From Sinorhizobium numidicum (lineage in GTDB: Bacteria > Pseudomonadota > Alphaproteobacteria > Rhizobiales > Rhizobiaceae), in contig NZ_CP120369.1 of the NCBI RefSeq assembly GCF_029892045.1, positions 248,001-312,000 of the forward strand: DNA of 64,000 nucleotides, in the 5' to 3' direction. The notes under the pieces are model-generated. The model saw only the letters and a list, made by a program, of their open reading frames with translations. It had not been told where the DNA came from and ran no database searches. Below are positions 28,339 to 37,878 of this stretch, one piece after another. Made by a program: the position numbers and the translations under genes. The number at the start of each line of letters is the position of its first letter. The first letter of the stretch is position 1.

Positions 28339-28700
28339 GGGGCTGTTCAAGAAGTCTCATGCGTCTGATTCAATTGAGTAATCGGCGATTGTCTGGAGCC
28401 TCCACGATGCTCGGCCGTAAAGCTGGCGCTCGAAGGGATATCATGGCGAAGCCAAGACTTGGCACGGGCTATCGAGAGCGATCCGGCGCGTCTCATAAAT
28501 ATGAAGATCCAAGCCTATCTGACGGCCGCGGCAGTCAACTTGAAACGACTGGCGAGCGCATTTCTGTTCATTTTATTGTTCGTGTACAGCCGTGACGCTG
28601 CCAGTTCAGCCGATATCGCCTTAGACAAGGAAGGAGAAGACTTTGCAACTGGTTTGTGGCTGCCGCATAGCGCCGCCGCCAAAGATTATTCAACAGCCCC
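28339..28700 (+). mobile_element. 362-bp IS1182/IS5-like deletion derivative in IS256
   Basis: The element is bounded by inverted ends GGGGCTGTTCAA (28339-28350) and TTCAACAGCCCC (28689-28700), which match at 11 of 12 positions. It is flanked by a direct 5-bp repeat CGGGT (28334-28338 and 28701-28705). Removing it and one repeat restores the IS256 sequence RCRV..FMRNALAHAGKSG. Inside, a frame ending at the stop near 28717 reads PARLINMKIQAYLTAAAVNL then KRLASAFLFILLF, the C-terminus typical of IS1182/IS5-like transposases, so it is an internally deleted copy. Its ends resemble the end at 13323. Confidence 0.83.
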
Positions 28701-28705
28701 CGGGT

Positions 28706-29132
28706 CCGCTTCATGAGAAACGCGCTGGCCCATGCCGGAAAGAGCGGCCGATGTGTGGTCTCCGCCTTCATCGCCACGGCCTTCGCCAGGACACACCGGA
28801 GTCCGCAAGCACCCAGTGGCGCAACGTCGCCGACCAGATCAGGCCGAAAGTACCGAAGCTCGCCCAACTCATGCACACCGCCGAAGAAGACGTATTGCAC
28901 TAGACCAAGCTTCACAGCACCAACCCCATCGAGCGCCTCAATGGCGAGATCAAGCGGCGCACCGAGGTCGTCGGCATCTTCCCCAACGATCACGCCATCG
29001 TCCGCCTCGTCGGCTCGCTGCTGCTCGAACAGAACGACGAGTGAGCCGTCCAGCGCTCCAGATACCTGTCCCTTGAGACCATCGCCGCAATAAGCGATGA
29101 TCCGATCATCAGCCTGCCCGCTGCGGCAAGCT
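28706..29132 (+). pseudogene. IS256-family transposase, C-terminal part
   Basis: The frames give MRNALAHAGKSGRCVVSAFI, STQWRNVADQIRPKVPKLAQ, then a stop and [20 protein letters not shown] followed by [15 protein letters not shown]. The C-terminal DDE Glu segment ([13 protein letters not shown]) is recognisable. Several stop codons interrupt it. The element end probably lies near 29200 (the GAAGCTACACCATCTCCTGA region). 29200-29364 is upstream sequence of the ABC operon. Confidence 0.82.
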
Positions 29133-29364
29133 GATCATTCCCGGCCCTGTCCGGAAAGCACGGCAAACGCCGAAGCTACACCATCTCCTGAGACGTCATC
29201 CAATTTCATTTCAATAATTATTTGCTCTGATTCATAATGTGCGGAACTTCAAGGCGTGCCCGGCAGGGTTTACATTAACTTCGACAAAAGCGGCAGGTGC
29301 GGTAAGCTCATTTTTTCGGCCGCCACCAGTGCGAGTGGGAACCACAAATTAGATTGGGAACGAA

Positions 29365-30480
29365 ATGAAGGGTGAAAGAGTCACGGTCCGCCAGATCGTA
29401 AAACACTATGGCCCGGTGACTGCGGTCGACAATGTCACGGTGGATGTCAAGGCCGGAGAATTCCTGTCCTTGTTGGGATCCTCAGGTTCCGGCAAAACAA
29501 CCCTCCTGATGATGATCGCGGGCTTCGAGATGCCAACCGCTGGTGCAATCCAGATCGGCACAAACGACGTCACGTACATTGCTCCGAACAAACGTAACGT
29601 AGGAATGGTTTTCCAAAAATACGCTCTATTTCCTCACATGTCGGTGCGCGACAACGTCGCGTTTCCGCTGCGCATGCGAAAGATGGATCGAGCCCAGATT
29701 GACCGGCGAGTTGAAGAGGTGCTTGCAATGGTCCAGCTTGAGTCATTTGGCGATAGGGCCCCTGCTCAGTTGTCTGGCGGCCAGCAACAGCGGGTCGCGC
29801 TGGCGAGGGCACTAGTCTTTGAGCCTCCCGTACTATTAATGGACGAACCACTTGGTGCTCTCGACAAAAAACTTCGCGAGCAACTGCAACTCGAGATAAA
29901 GTCTCTCCAGCAGCGTCTTGGCGTCACGGTGATCTATGTTACCCACGACCAAGAAGAGGCGCTGACCATGTCTGATCGTGTCGCAGTTATGAGTCATGGC
30001 CAGGTTGCTCAAATCGGCAGTCCGTTCAGTCTTTACAGCGAGCCAGCCTCGGCCTTTGTTGCCGACTTCATTGGTAAAATGAATTTTCTCTCAGCTCAGT
30101 ACCTTGGCAAGGCGCAGTCCGGTCTGCAGGTCAGGCTTACCGAAAGCTCTACTGTGAGCATAACGCGCTCGCTCAACGGACATATCCCGGAGCTTTCGCC
30201 TGGACTGCCAGTGAAGGCAGCAATTCGACCAGAAAACATTTCTCTCAGCCCACGTGGGCAGGGCGGGCCAAATGCCATTCCCGGCATAGTAGACACTTCA
30301 ATTTATCTTGGAACGCACAACGTAATGCTGGTCAACGTCGAAGGACGCAGGGATCTATCGCTACATATCCAGGTGCCTGTCGGACAAGACATTCCCTTTT
30401 TCGCACGAGGTGATGCGGTTGATATCCTGCTCCAGAACGATGCCATTTATCTGTTTCCCAGCAAGGGAGATTGGCAATGA
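29365..30480 (+). CDS. ABC transporter ATP-binding protein (polyamine/Fe-type, PotA-like)
   Basis: A 371-residue importer ATPase. Walker A is GSSGSGKTT (about 37-45), the Q-loop lies in VGMVFQKYALFPHMSVRDNV, the signature is LSGGQQQRVALAR, Walker B is VLLMDEPLGALDKK and the switch His is in THDQEEALTMSDR. The last 110 residues form a TOBE regulatory domain (SPGLPVKAAIRPENISLSPR). This is the PotA/UgpC/FbpC branch serving polyamine-type systems. The stop overlaps the next permease start (ATGA), showing an operon of ATPase and two permeases. A solute-binding protein gene is not adjacent; the closest candidate is at 52708-53808. Confidence 0.92.
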   Translation: MKGERVTVRQIVKHYGPVTAVDNVTVDVKAGEFLSLLGSSGSGKTTLLMMIAGFEMPTAGAIQIGTNDVTYIAPNKRNVGMVFQKYALFPHMSVRDNVAFPLRMRKMDRAQIDRRVEEVLAMVQLESFGDRAPAQLSGGQQQRVALARALVFEPPVLLMDEPLGALDKKLREQLQLEIKSLQQRLGVTVIYVTHDQEEALTMSDRVAVMSHGQVAQIGSPFSLYSEPASAFVADFIGKMNFLSAQYLGKAQSGLQVRLTESSTVSITRSLNGHIPELSPGLPVKAAIRPENISLSPRGQGGPNAIPGIVDTSIYLGTHNVMLVNVEGRRDLSLHIQVPVGQDIPFFARGDAVDILLQNDAIYLFPSKGDWQ

Positions 30481-31391
30481 GCAGTGTTGAGGTAACAGAC
30501 TCGGCCCGTGGTACTGCCACTCGTCTCGCTCGTAGAACCCTCGCGACCGGAACGGCTGGCAAGTATCCGCCGTTTTTGACGGTGATGTTGCTGCTACCCC
30601 TGCTTCTGATTCTATTCTTCGGCTTTCTTTATCCGGTGGGGCGGATGTTAATAGGAAGTTTCTTCGATCCGGATTTCACGTTTCACAACTACATTCGGAT
30701 GTTCACCGAGCCGCTCTATGTGAAGATACTGGCTCGAACGCTCTGGATCGCTTTTGTCTCAACGATGGGGGCTTTCGTGCTCGGATATCCGGTCGCTTAC
30801 GGCATGGCACGAGCCAGCGGGAGTGTCGCGTTATGGATCGGAGCTTGCGTATTAATTCCGCTTTGGACCTCCGTTCTTGTCCGATCCTATGCTTGGATCG
30901 TTTTGCTGCAGCGCAACGGCATCATCAACAATATCCTCGTAGAAAGCGGGATAGTAGATCAACCACTCAAGCTGATCTACAACAACGGCGCTGTGGTCGT
31001 GGCGATGACACACGTACTTTTGCCATTCATGATTCTGCCGATCTACAGTTCTCTACGGTCGATTCCCAAAGAACTGCCGCAAGCCGCCGCAAATCTCGGG
31101 GCCGGCAACATTACCACCTTCTTGAAGGTAATTTTGCCTCTTAGCCTACCAGGCGTCTTCGCAGGTTCATTGATGACCTTCATTCTCGCGCTAGGATTCT
31201 ACATTACGCCCGCACTAGTGGGAGGACCTCAGACCCTGATGATGGCCACATTGATCGGGCAGCAGGCGACCGTGCTTATCAACTGGCCCTTCGCCGGCGC
31301 ATTGGCGATGGTTCTCCTGGTTGTGACTTTGGTCCTCGCATTCTTGTTCCGCAGGGTTCTTTCTGCATACGGAGGATTTGGCAGTGTCTGA
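30477..31391 (+). CDS. ABC transporter permease (PotB-like)
   Basis: About 304 residues from ATG 30477, with GGGAG nine bases upstream and a 4-bp overlap with the ATPase stop; the TTG at 30471 is less likely. A first membrane helix LTVMLLLPLLLILFFGFLYP lies at about 33-52 and five more follow. The cytoplasmic coupling loop (EAA motif) reads SIPKELPQAAANLGAGNITT-FLKVILPLSLPG. It is a membrane subunit of the importer with the next gene. Confidence 0.92.
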   Translation: MSSVEVTDSARGTATRLARRTLATGTAGKYPPFLTVMLLLPLLLILFFGFLYPVGRMLIGSFFDPDFTFHNYIRMFTEPLYVKILARTLWIAFVSTMGAFVLGYPVAYGMARASGSVALWIGACVLIPLWTSVLVRSYAWIVLLQRNGIINNILVESGIVDQPLKLIYNNGAVVVAMTHVLLPFMILPIYSSLRSIPKELPQAAANLGAGNITTFLKVILPLSLPGVFAGSLMTFILALGFYITPALVGGPQTLMMATLIGQQATVLINWPFAGALAMVLLVVTLVLAFLFRRVLSAYGGFGSV

Positions 31392-32208
31392 GACTATCAC
31401 TCTTGTAAGGAGCCGCCCCTTCAGTCCGGCTATCCTCGCTAAGTTTAGTGGGGGCATCATCCTTGCAGTTCTCCTGTTTTTCCTTGTCTTGCCTACGTTG
31501 ATCGTCATTCCAATGTCGTTCGGCAGCGCATCCTATATTGAATTCCCCCCTTCCGGGCTTACCTTAGATTGGTACGGCAAGTTTCTTACAGACCCTGCCT
31601 GGATTTCCGCAACGCTGTTCAGCCTGCGTATCGCTATCGCCACTACCGTCTCCGCAACGATTATTGGAACCCTCGCGGCCATCGCTCTTGTTCGTGGAGA
31701 CATCCCGGGCAAATCGCTCATACTTGGTCTCTCGCTCAGCCCCCTCATAGTGCCTCAAATCATTATGGCAATCGCACTCTACCTCTTGTTCTCACCGCTT
31801 CAACTTACGGGGAACTTCTTCGGCTTCTTGTTGGCTCACACCATGCTGACCGTTCCGTACGTCGTGATTTCTGTTTCCGCGGCGCTTCAGCGTTTTGACC
31901 CAATTCTCGAAATGGCAGCGCTCAATTGTGGCGCCGGACGCAGTCGTGCTTTTTTCGAGGTCGTGTTACCGCAGATTCTTCCTGGGGTGATCACCGGCGC
32001 GGTGTTTGCTTTTGTCTCATCCTTCGACGAGGCGACGGTTTCATTCTTCATATCCGGCGTTGGTGGAAAGACGATAACTCGCAAACTATTCGAGGATATC
32101 AACTTCAGCCTCACGCCGGTGATCGCCGTCGTCTCGAGCCTTATCGTATGTGTCTCTATTCTGCTGATGGGCGCAGTTCGCATCGCTCAGAATAAGGTAA
32201 CCTCGTAG
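31384..32208 (+). CDS. ABC transporter permease (PotC-like)
   Basis: About 274 residues from GTG 31384, with GGAGG nine bases upstream and overlap with the previous stop; the in-frame TTG at 31378 is less likely. Several hydrophobic helices are visible (GGIILAVLLFFLVLPTLIVI, AIATTVSATIIGTLAAIALV) and the EAA loop is DPILEMAALNCGAGRSRAFF-EVVLPQILPG. It is the second membrane subunit of the same importer. Members of this type transport spermidine, putrescine, Fe(III), thiamine or related cations; the substrate here is not determined. Confidence 0.92.
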   Translation: MSETITLVRSRPFSPAILAKFSGGIILAVLLFFLVLPTLIVIPMSFGSASYIEFPPSGLTLDWYGKFLTDPAWISATLFSLRIAIATTVSATIIGTLAAIALVRGDIPGKSLILGLSLSPLIVPQIIMAIALYLLFSPLQLTGNFFGFLLAHTMLTVPYVVISVSAALQRFDPILEMAALNCGAGRSRAFFEVVLPQILPGVITGAVFAFVSSFDEATVSFFISGVGGKTITRKLFEDINFSLTPVIAVVSSLIVCVSILLMGAVRIAQNKVTS

Positions 32209-32243
32209 GGCGGGTGAAGCTCCGGTCAATATTACGACGGATA

Positions 32244-32267
32244 GGAGGGGCTATGAGGCGCCCCTCC
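32244..32267 (+). terminator. Hairpin downstream of the ABC operon
   Basis: GGAGGGGC (32244-32251) pairs perfectly with GCCCCTCC (32260-32267) across an 8-nt loop, 36 bp after the permease stop. There is no T-run afterwards, so it may be a weak or Rho-assisted terminator, or an mRNA 3' stabiliser. Confidence 0.5.
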
Positions 32268-32476
32268 CTGCCGCACACCGGACTAGCGCTTCCTATCGGA
32301 CGTCCAAAAAGGCGAAGCTCCCGATGGAGACGATCAACTCAAGCGTAAGCGTTTGGCTGACGGCGTCCTGACCTGAAGTTCTACTAGGGCGTTATTTCTG
32401 ACACGGGCCAGCTGACCTTGCCCCGTTGAAATAATCCATTTTGAAGTAAGCTCTGGCCCATTGGGAGGACCAGAGA

Positions 32477-32743
32477 ATGAAGGGCAACCGTTTCACCGAC
32501 GAACAGATTATCGGGATATTGAAGGAGCACGAGGCAGGCACGCCGGTCTCGGAGCTTTGCCGCAAGCACTGTGTCAGCAACGGCAGCATCTATAAGTGGA
32601 AAGCCAAGTTCGGCGGCATGGAGGTGTCCGAGGCCAAACGGCTGAAGGCGCTGGAGGACGAGAACACGAAGCTGAAGCGGCTTGTGGCGGATGCCATGCT
32701 CGACAATGCTGCTTTGAAAGACCTTTTGGGAAAGAAGTGGTGA
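32477..32743 (+). CDS. IS3-family OrfA (copy 2)
   Basis: An 88-residue OrfA starting MKGNRFTDEQIIGILKEHEA. The helix-turn-helix is GTPVSELCRKHCVSNGSIYK and a leucine-rich coiled coil follows (AKRLKALEDENTKLKRLVAD). It is complete and ends at LLGKKW, overlapping the orfB frame. A likely left element end (TGACCTTGCCCCG) lies near 32412. In IS3 elements OrfA is normally fused to OrfB by frameshifting; here orfB is damaged. Confidence 0.87.
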   Translation: MKGNRFTDEQIIGILKEHEAGTPVSELCRKHCVSNGSIYKWKAKFGGMEVSEAKRLKALEDENTKLKRLVADAMLDNAALKDLLGKKW

Positions 32744-33609
32744 CGCCCGCAGCCAAGCGGAACGCTGTCGCGCATCTGATGAGCCAACATGGGATGAGCG
32801 AACGGCGGGCGTGTACCCTGGCGCGACGACGATCATGGCCTTCGCGAGCTCATGAAGGTGCTGGCGCATGAACGTCGCCGCTTTGGCTATCGACGCATTC
32901 ATGTGCTGCTCAGGCGCGAGGGACACCTTGTGAACCACAAGAAACTCTTCCGGCTCTATCGGGAGGAGAAGCTGACGGTGCGCAAGCGTGGCGGCCGGAA
33001 GCGAGCGATAGGCACACGAGCACCGATGTTGATCGCGATGGCAGCCAATGATCGCTGGTCACTGGACTTCGTCTCGGATCAACTCACCGACGGCCGCAGG
33101 TTTCGGGTTCTGACGGTCGTGGATGACTGCACCAGAGAATGTCTGGCTCTCGTCGCCGATACATCACTCTCCGGCCTGCGGGTTGCCCGAGAGCTGGACC
33201 GGATCATCGAGGAACGCGGAAAGCCGAGGATGATCGTCAGCGACAACGGCAGCGAGTTCACAAGCAATGCGATCCTGCAATGGACGGACCGGGCCAAGGT
33301 GGATTGGCACTACATCGCGCCTGGCAAACCGATCCAGAACGCCTTCATCGAAAGCTTCAATGGGCGGCTGTGCGACGAGCTATTGAACGAAACGCTGTTC
33401 TCGTCATTGGCTCAGGCGCGATCCGCGCTTGCGAACTGGCGTCGCGATTACAACGATCACCGACCGCATTCCGGCCTCGGCTGGCTGACACCCGCCGAGT
33501 TCGCTCAGACCATCAAACCGCGACGCGATGCGGTGCTGCGCAGCCGAAACGGCTTCGCACCGCAACCCGCCGCTACCACCCCAAATACAGCAACCCAAAA
33601 CCGCTGGAG
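32590..33609. repeat. Direct repeat with IS3 copy 1 (partner 13838-14857)
   Basis: These 1020 bp look identical to 13838-14857 in the same orientation. Copy 2 continues on both sides to a complete orfA and a complete orfB end, so it is the parental or more complete form. Confidence 0.88.
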
Positions 33610-33628
33610 CGAACTGAAAACTGGATAA
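32740..33628 (+). pseudogene. IS3-family OrfB transposase (copy 2), broken
   Basis: The OrfB frame begins [20 protein letters not shown] after the orfA stop, but is disrupted near 32815 between ERRACTLA and DDDHGLREL. The rest (from ATG 32852) carries the complete DDE core: [35 protein letters not shown] and [20 protein letters not shown], ending RWSELKTG. The segment lost at the break corresponds to about a dozen residues in related OrfB proteins. The same break occurs in copy 1. The N-terminally shortened product from 32852 probably cannot transpose. Confidence 0.82.
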
Positions 33629-33640
33629 AACTTGGGGGGT

Positions 33641-34075
33641 ATCCCTCCGGTGACGGCCGCCTTGCTGAGGTAGGCTGAAGACTGCAAGTCCTAGTGCAAG
33701 CACTTCTCTATTCGGCGGTTGTGGTCAAGCGCTTTCGAGCTTGCGTTCCGGCCGGCGTTAGATGTTCTTCGCGGGGTGTTGCTTCTCTTCGGGATCGGCA
33801 CCTTGGCCCTCCCACCATGGGATCGGAAGAATGAAGCGGTCCAATCTAGGAGACGTCCTGACCGCAACTGATGCGACCGGCACAGTGCTTGCAACGAACT
33901 CACCTCATCCATCGTCCCGCGAAGGACATCCATACCGCCGGGGGCGGAATGTCTTCACCTCCTCTGTTCGGTCTCGAGACGCCAGGCTCGGCGCGGAGCC
34001 CTCAATCAGCGCAGCGTTGAGCCGGGCCAAGACCGTCTTTTCTGCTCCAGCAAAACTCCGTTTCGTCACTCCACA
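33641..34075. other. Region between IS3 copy 2 and an IS110 remnant
   Basis: About 430 bp, probably the right flank of the IS3 and the downstream part of the IS110 element. The minus-strand frame 33691-33933 has no functional motif that I recognise. I see no other gene. Confidence 0.4.
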
Positions 34076-35054
34076 TGCGATGCATGATCACCGCCAGCCG
34101 GCGGCCAAGCGCGACGACCGCTCTCTTGAGACCACGTCTCTTGGCGACATTCATCGCCCAGGCCTTTAGCCGACCATTTCTTTACACGCGTCAACAGCAC
34201 CTGGGCTGCTTCATAGAGCAAAGTCCGCAGCATCGCGTCGCCGGCAAGCGAGACATGACCGGTGCGACAGCTCTCCCCCGACCGGTTGAGCACCGGCGTC
34301 AGCCCTAGAGCCGGGCCCACTGCCTTGGAATTCTTGAATCTCGTCGGGATATCGATGGTGCTTTTGAAGGCGAGCGCCGTCACAGCGCCGACGCCGGGGA
34401 TTGTCATCAGCCGCCGGCAAACTGGATCGTCGCGCACGACCGACAGCAGCTTGCCACTCAATCTCGTGAACTCCTCGCGCAGCTTTCGGCGGGCCGCCAG
34501 CAGACATGCAACGATTTCCTCCAAATCCGGTACGCGTTCGACGAGTTCTCGGATACGGTCCTCGAACTTGATAGCGCCGACCGCGCCGACCTTGAGGCCG
34601 AAGTTCCGCAGCAGGCCACGGATATCGTTCTCAATGGCAATAGCCTTGGCTTGCAACAGCTTTCGTGCCGTAAGCAGCGCCCTGCGCGGTTCTGACTTTC
34701 AAGCGTCTTCACATGCACCGGCCGGTAAAGTCCGACTCTGACCATCTGGGCAATGCCACGAGCATCGTTCCGGTCGGACTTGTTCACCTGCGCCTTCAGG
34801 AAAGCTTTGGCGTGCCGGGTCTCAATGCAGATCGCCGGCAGGCCGGCACGCCAGAGTCCATCGAACAGCCATTGCGACAACGGTCCCGCTTCAAGGCCGA
34901 CACGGGCCAGTTGCCAGACCGGATCCATCAAGGCGCGCGCCAAATCCTCCGGATGGCTGGTGACCTTCAATTCCCGGCAGATCTTGCCCGTCTCATCGAC
35001 AATACAGATCGGGGTCTCTTTTATCGCCACGTCCAACCCAGCATAGTGTCTCAT
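34076..35054 (-). pseudogene. IS110-family transposase, frameshifted
   Basis: From ATG 35054 the protein begins MRHYAGLDVAIKETPICIVD (the DEDD nuclease domain), continuing GLEAGPLSQWLFDGLWRAGL and HAKAFLKAQVNKSDRNDARG with the catalytic acid residues. It shifts frame at about 34690 to QAKAIAIENDIRGLLRNFGL, then CRRLMTIPGVGAVTALAFKS, the Transposase_20 domain, and VSLAGDAMLRTLLYEAAQVL. A further shift near 34175 affects the C-terminus (KKWSAKGLGDECR). It is related to but different from the IS110 copies at 4.1 and 45 kb. Confidence 0.83.
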
Positions 35055-35184
35055 GCTGCGCTTCCTTTCCTGATGCTTGTGGCTGTTCTCGCAGACCACG
35101 TTCTATCATCAGCTCGAAGCGCAGCGCCTCTCTTACCCTCCACAGATGCAGCGCAAGCCGAATACCCCATCTAGGAGTAGTCCT

Positions 35185-35571
35185 ATGACGAAGCATCAGG
35201 TTGAGGTCATCACGTCGGTCGAGCGGCGGCGGCGCTGGTCCCGGGAGGAGAAGGAGCGGCTGGTTGCAGCGACATTCGAACCCGGGGCAAGTGTTTCGGA
35301 GATCGCGCACTCGGCCGGCATCCATGTCAGCCAGCTCTTCCGCTGGCGCAAGGAGCTCTGCCAGATCTCCGCGCCGTCCGTCCCGCAACTCGTTCCGGTG
35401 GAGGTCGTCGAGCCGCTGCCGTCGTCGCCAGCGGAGCCGCCGGTCTCCCGACCGCGTAAGAAGGCAAGCATCGTCACGATCGAGCTTGGCGGTGGGCGTC
35501 GTCTCCGGGTCGAGAGTGACGTCGACACCGATGCGCTCGGCCGGATTCTTGATGTGCTGGAGCGGCGATGA
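35185..35571 (+). CDS. IS66 accessory protein TnpA (second IS66)
   Basis: A 128-residue TnpA from ATG 35185 (MTKHQVEVITSVERRRRWSR), with GGAG seven bases upstream. The helix-turn-helix EPGASVSEIAHSAGIHVSQL-FRWRKEL is followed by a proline-rich linker and VTIELGGGRRLRVESDVDTD-ALGRILDVLERR. Its stop overlaps the tnpB start (ATGATCCC) by 4 bp. It appears intact. The longer frame from 35077 has no homology. Confidence 0.88.
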   Translation: MTKHQVEVITSVERRRRWSREEKERLVAATFEPGASVSEIAHSAGIHVSQLFRWRKELCQISAPSVPQLVPVEVVEPLPSSPAEPPVSRPRKKASIVTIELGGGRRLRVESDVDTDALGRILDVLERR

Positions 35572-35909
35572 TCCCGGTCCCGAGCGGCGTGAAGGTTTGG
35601 CTGGCGACGGGACATGCGGAGAGGCTTTCCCGGGCTGTCGCTGATGGTGCAGGAGACGCTGAAGCGCGACCCAATGAGCGGTCATCTGTTTGTCTTCCGA
35701 GGGCGGAGCGGCGGCCTGATCAAGGTGATCTGGCACGACGGCCAGGGTGTGCCTGCCTGTTCACGAAGAAGCTCGAGCGCGGCCGTTTCATCTGGCCGTC
35801 AGCGGCCGACGGCACGGTGGTGATCACGCCGGCGCAGCTCGGCTATTTGCTCGAAGGCATCGACTGGCGAATGCCGCAAAAAACCTGGCGTCCGAGCTCG
35901 GCGGGATGA
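35568..35909 (+). pseudogene. IS66 TnpB with internal out-of-frame segment
   Basis: The frame 35568-35909 is open and has the correct N-terminus (MIPVPSGVKVWLATGH) and C-terminus (KKLERGRFIWPSAADGTVVI, LLEGIDWRMPQKTWRPSSAG). The middle is scrambled because the normal sequence RRGFPGLSLMVQETLKRDPM-SGHLFVFRGRSGGLIKVIWH lies in a different frame (35614-35745). A small deletion near 35610 and a second shift near 35750 compensate each other. The product has normal length but about 45 wrong residues, so it is probably inactive. Confidence 0.82.
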
Positions 35910-35953
35910 GCAAAACCGCTGGCACGACGGGAGCGAATATATTCCATCCCGCC

Positions 35954-37588
35954 ATGACCGATGCGGCCGATCAGCTTCCCGACGACCTTGCCAGCGCGCA
36001 TGCGATGATCCTCGCCGAGCGCGCGGCCCGTCGTGAGGCGGAGGCGCTGGCCGCCCGCGCGCAGGCAGTGAACTCGCACTCGGATGCGCTGATCGCCCGT
36101 CTCCGGCTGGAGATCGAAAAGCTGAAGCGCGACATCCACGGCAGCCGCTCGGAGCGCAAAGCCAGGCTTCTGGAACAGATGGAGTTGCAGCTCGAGGAGT
36201 TGGAGGCCAACGCCAGCGAAGACGAACTGGCGGCGGAGTTAGCGGCACGCTCCTCGCCGGTCAGGGCTTTCGAGCGCAAGCGTCCATCGCGCAAGCCGTT
36301 TCCCAGAGCATCTGCCGCGCCAACGCGTCGTCATTGCCGCACCGGCGAGCTGCCCGTGCTGCGGCTCGGCCAAGCTGGCAAAGCTGGGCGAGGACATCAC
36401 CGAGACGCTGGAGGTGATCCCGCGCCAGTGGAAGGTGATCCAGACCGGGCGCGAGAAGTTTACCTGCCGCGAATGCGAGAAGATCACCCAGCCGCCCGCG
36501 CCCTTCCACGTGACGCCGCGCGGCTTTGCCGGACCGAACCTCTTGGCGATGATCCTGTTCGAGAAGTTCGGTCAGCATCAGCCGCTGAACCGGCAGAGCG
36601 AGCGTTACGCCCGCGAGGGCATCGACCTCAGCCTGTCGACGCTCGCCGATCAGGTCGGGGCCTGCGCCGCGGCATTAAAGCCGGTGCATGGACTGATCGA
36701 GGCGCATGTGCTTGCCGCCGAACGGCTGCATGGCGACGACACCACCGTGCCGATCCTGGCGAAGGGCAAGACCGACACCGGTCGCATCTGGACCTATGTC
36801 AGAGATGACCGGCCGTTCGGCGGGCAATCGCCACCGGCGGCGCTCTATTATGCCTCGCGCGACAGGCGACAGGAGCATCCCGAGCGCCATCTGAAGAACT
36901 TCACCGGCACTTTGCAGGCCGACGCCTATGGCGGCTACAACCCGCTGTTCAAGGTGGATCGCGACCCCGGTCCGCTGACGCAGGCGCTGTGCTGGGCACA
37001 TGCCCGTCGCAAGTTCTTCGTGCTCGCGGACATCGCCAGCAACGCCAAACGCGGCAAGAATGCTGCCGCAATCTCACCGGTCGCGCTGGAGGCGGTCAAA
37101 CGCATCGATGCGCTGTTCGACATCGAGCGCGACATCAACGGTCTTTCAGCGAACGAGCGGCTGCAATGCCGTCAGAAGGACAGCCGTCCGCTCGTTCATG
37201 AGCTTCAGATCTGGCTTCGATCTGAGCGAGCAAAGCTGTCGCGCAGTTCACCGTTTGCCGAGCCGATCGACTACATGCTCAAGCGCTGGGACAGCTTCAC
37301 ATCCTTCCTCGTGACGGCCGGATCTGCCTGACGAATAACGCGGCCGAACGAGCGCTGCGTGGTTTTGCCCTCGGGCGCAAGTCATGGCTCTTTGCCGGCT
37401 CCGATCGAGGTGCCGAGCGCGCCGCCTTCATGGCGACACTGATCATCACCGCCAAGCTCAACGACGTCGATCCGCAGGCCTGGCTTGCCGACGTTCTCGC
37501 TCGCATCGCCGACACCCCGATCACCAGGCTCGAGCAATTGCTCCCGTGGAATTGGACGGCATCGTCAGCAAAAGCCGCTGCTGCGTAG
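35954..37588 (+). pseudogene. IS66 transposase TnpC (second IS66), frameshifted
   Basis: From ATG 35954 (MTDAADQLPDDLASAHAMIL) the coiled-coil N-terminus reads to about 36320. The frame then changes, and 36414-37331 carries EKFTCRECEKITQPPAPFHV, LNRQSERYAREGIDLSLSTL, AERLHGDDTTVPILAKGKTD and LTQALCWAHARRKFFVLADI. A second change near 37315 leads to LTNNAAERALRGFALGRKSW, the catalytic Glu region, ending RLEQLLPWNWTASSAKAAAA at 37588. Homology is full length, but two frameshifts inactivate it. It is the best-preserved IS66 transposase here. Confidence 0.87.
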
Positions 37589-37596
37589 GGGCACCG

Positions 37597-37878
37597 ATGA
37601 CCCACGATACCGACAAAATCCGCGCTCTTGTTCGCGATGTGTTGCTCCGCGACTGGGATCCGATCGGCATATCTGACATTCCCGAAGCGAAGGACGAATA
37701 CGACGCTTATGCCGACGTCGTGCTCGGTATGCTCATCAACGAGAACGCAACGGCAGAAGACATCGCCAACTACCTCTTCAAAATAGCCACAGAGCACATG
37801 GCGCTGCCCGATCGCGAGATGGCGAAGCTGTCCGAGACAGCCGCAGCAGCAATCGTGGCCCTCCGATCAAACCGCTAG
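37597..37878 (+). CDS. Small acidic protein downstream of IS66 tnpC
   Basis: A 93-residue protein from ATG 37597 with TAGGGG a few bases upstream, starting 8 bp after the tnpC homology ends. It reads MTHDTDKIRALVRDVLLRDW then DPIGISDIPEAKDEYDAYAD and ends in an Ala-rich helix. The DWDPIG and DEYD pattern is seen in a family of small cytoplasmic proteins of unknown function (DUF1871-like). Its position suggests a passenger gene of the IS66 element. No catalytic residues are apparent. Confidence 0.68.
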   Translation: MTHDTDKIRALVRDVLLRDWDPIGISDIPEAKDEYDAYADVVLGMLINENATAEDIANYLFKIATEHMALPDREMAKLSETAAAAIVALRSNR

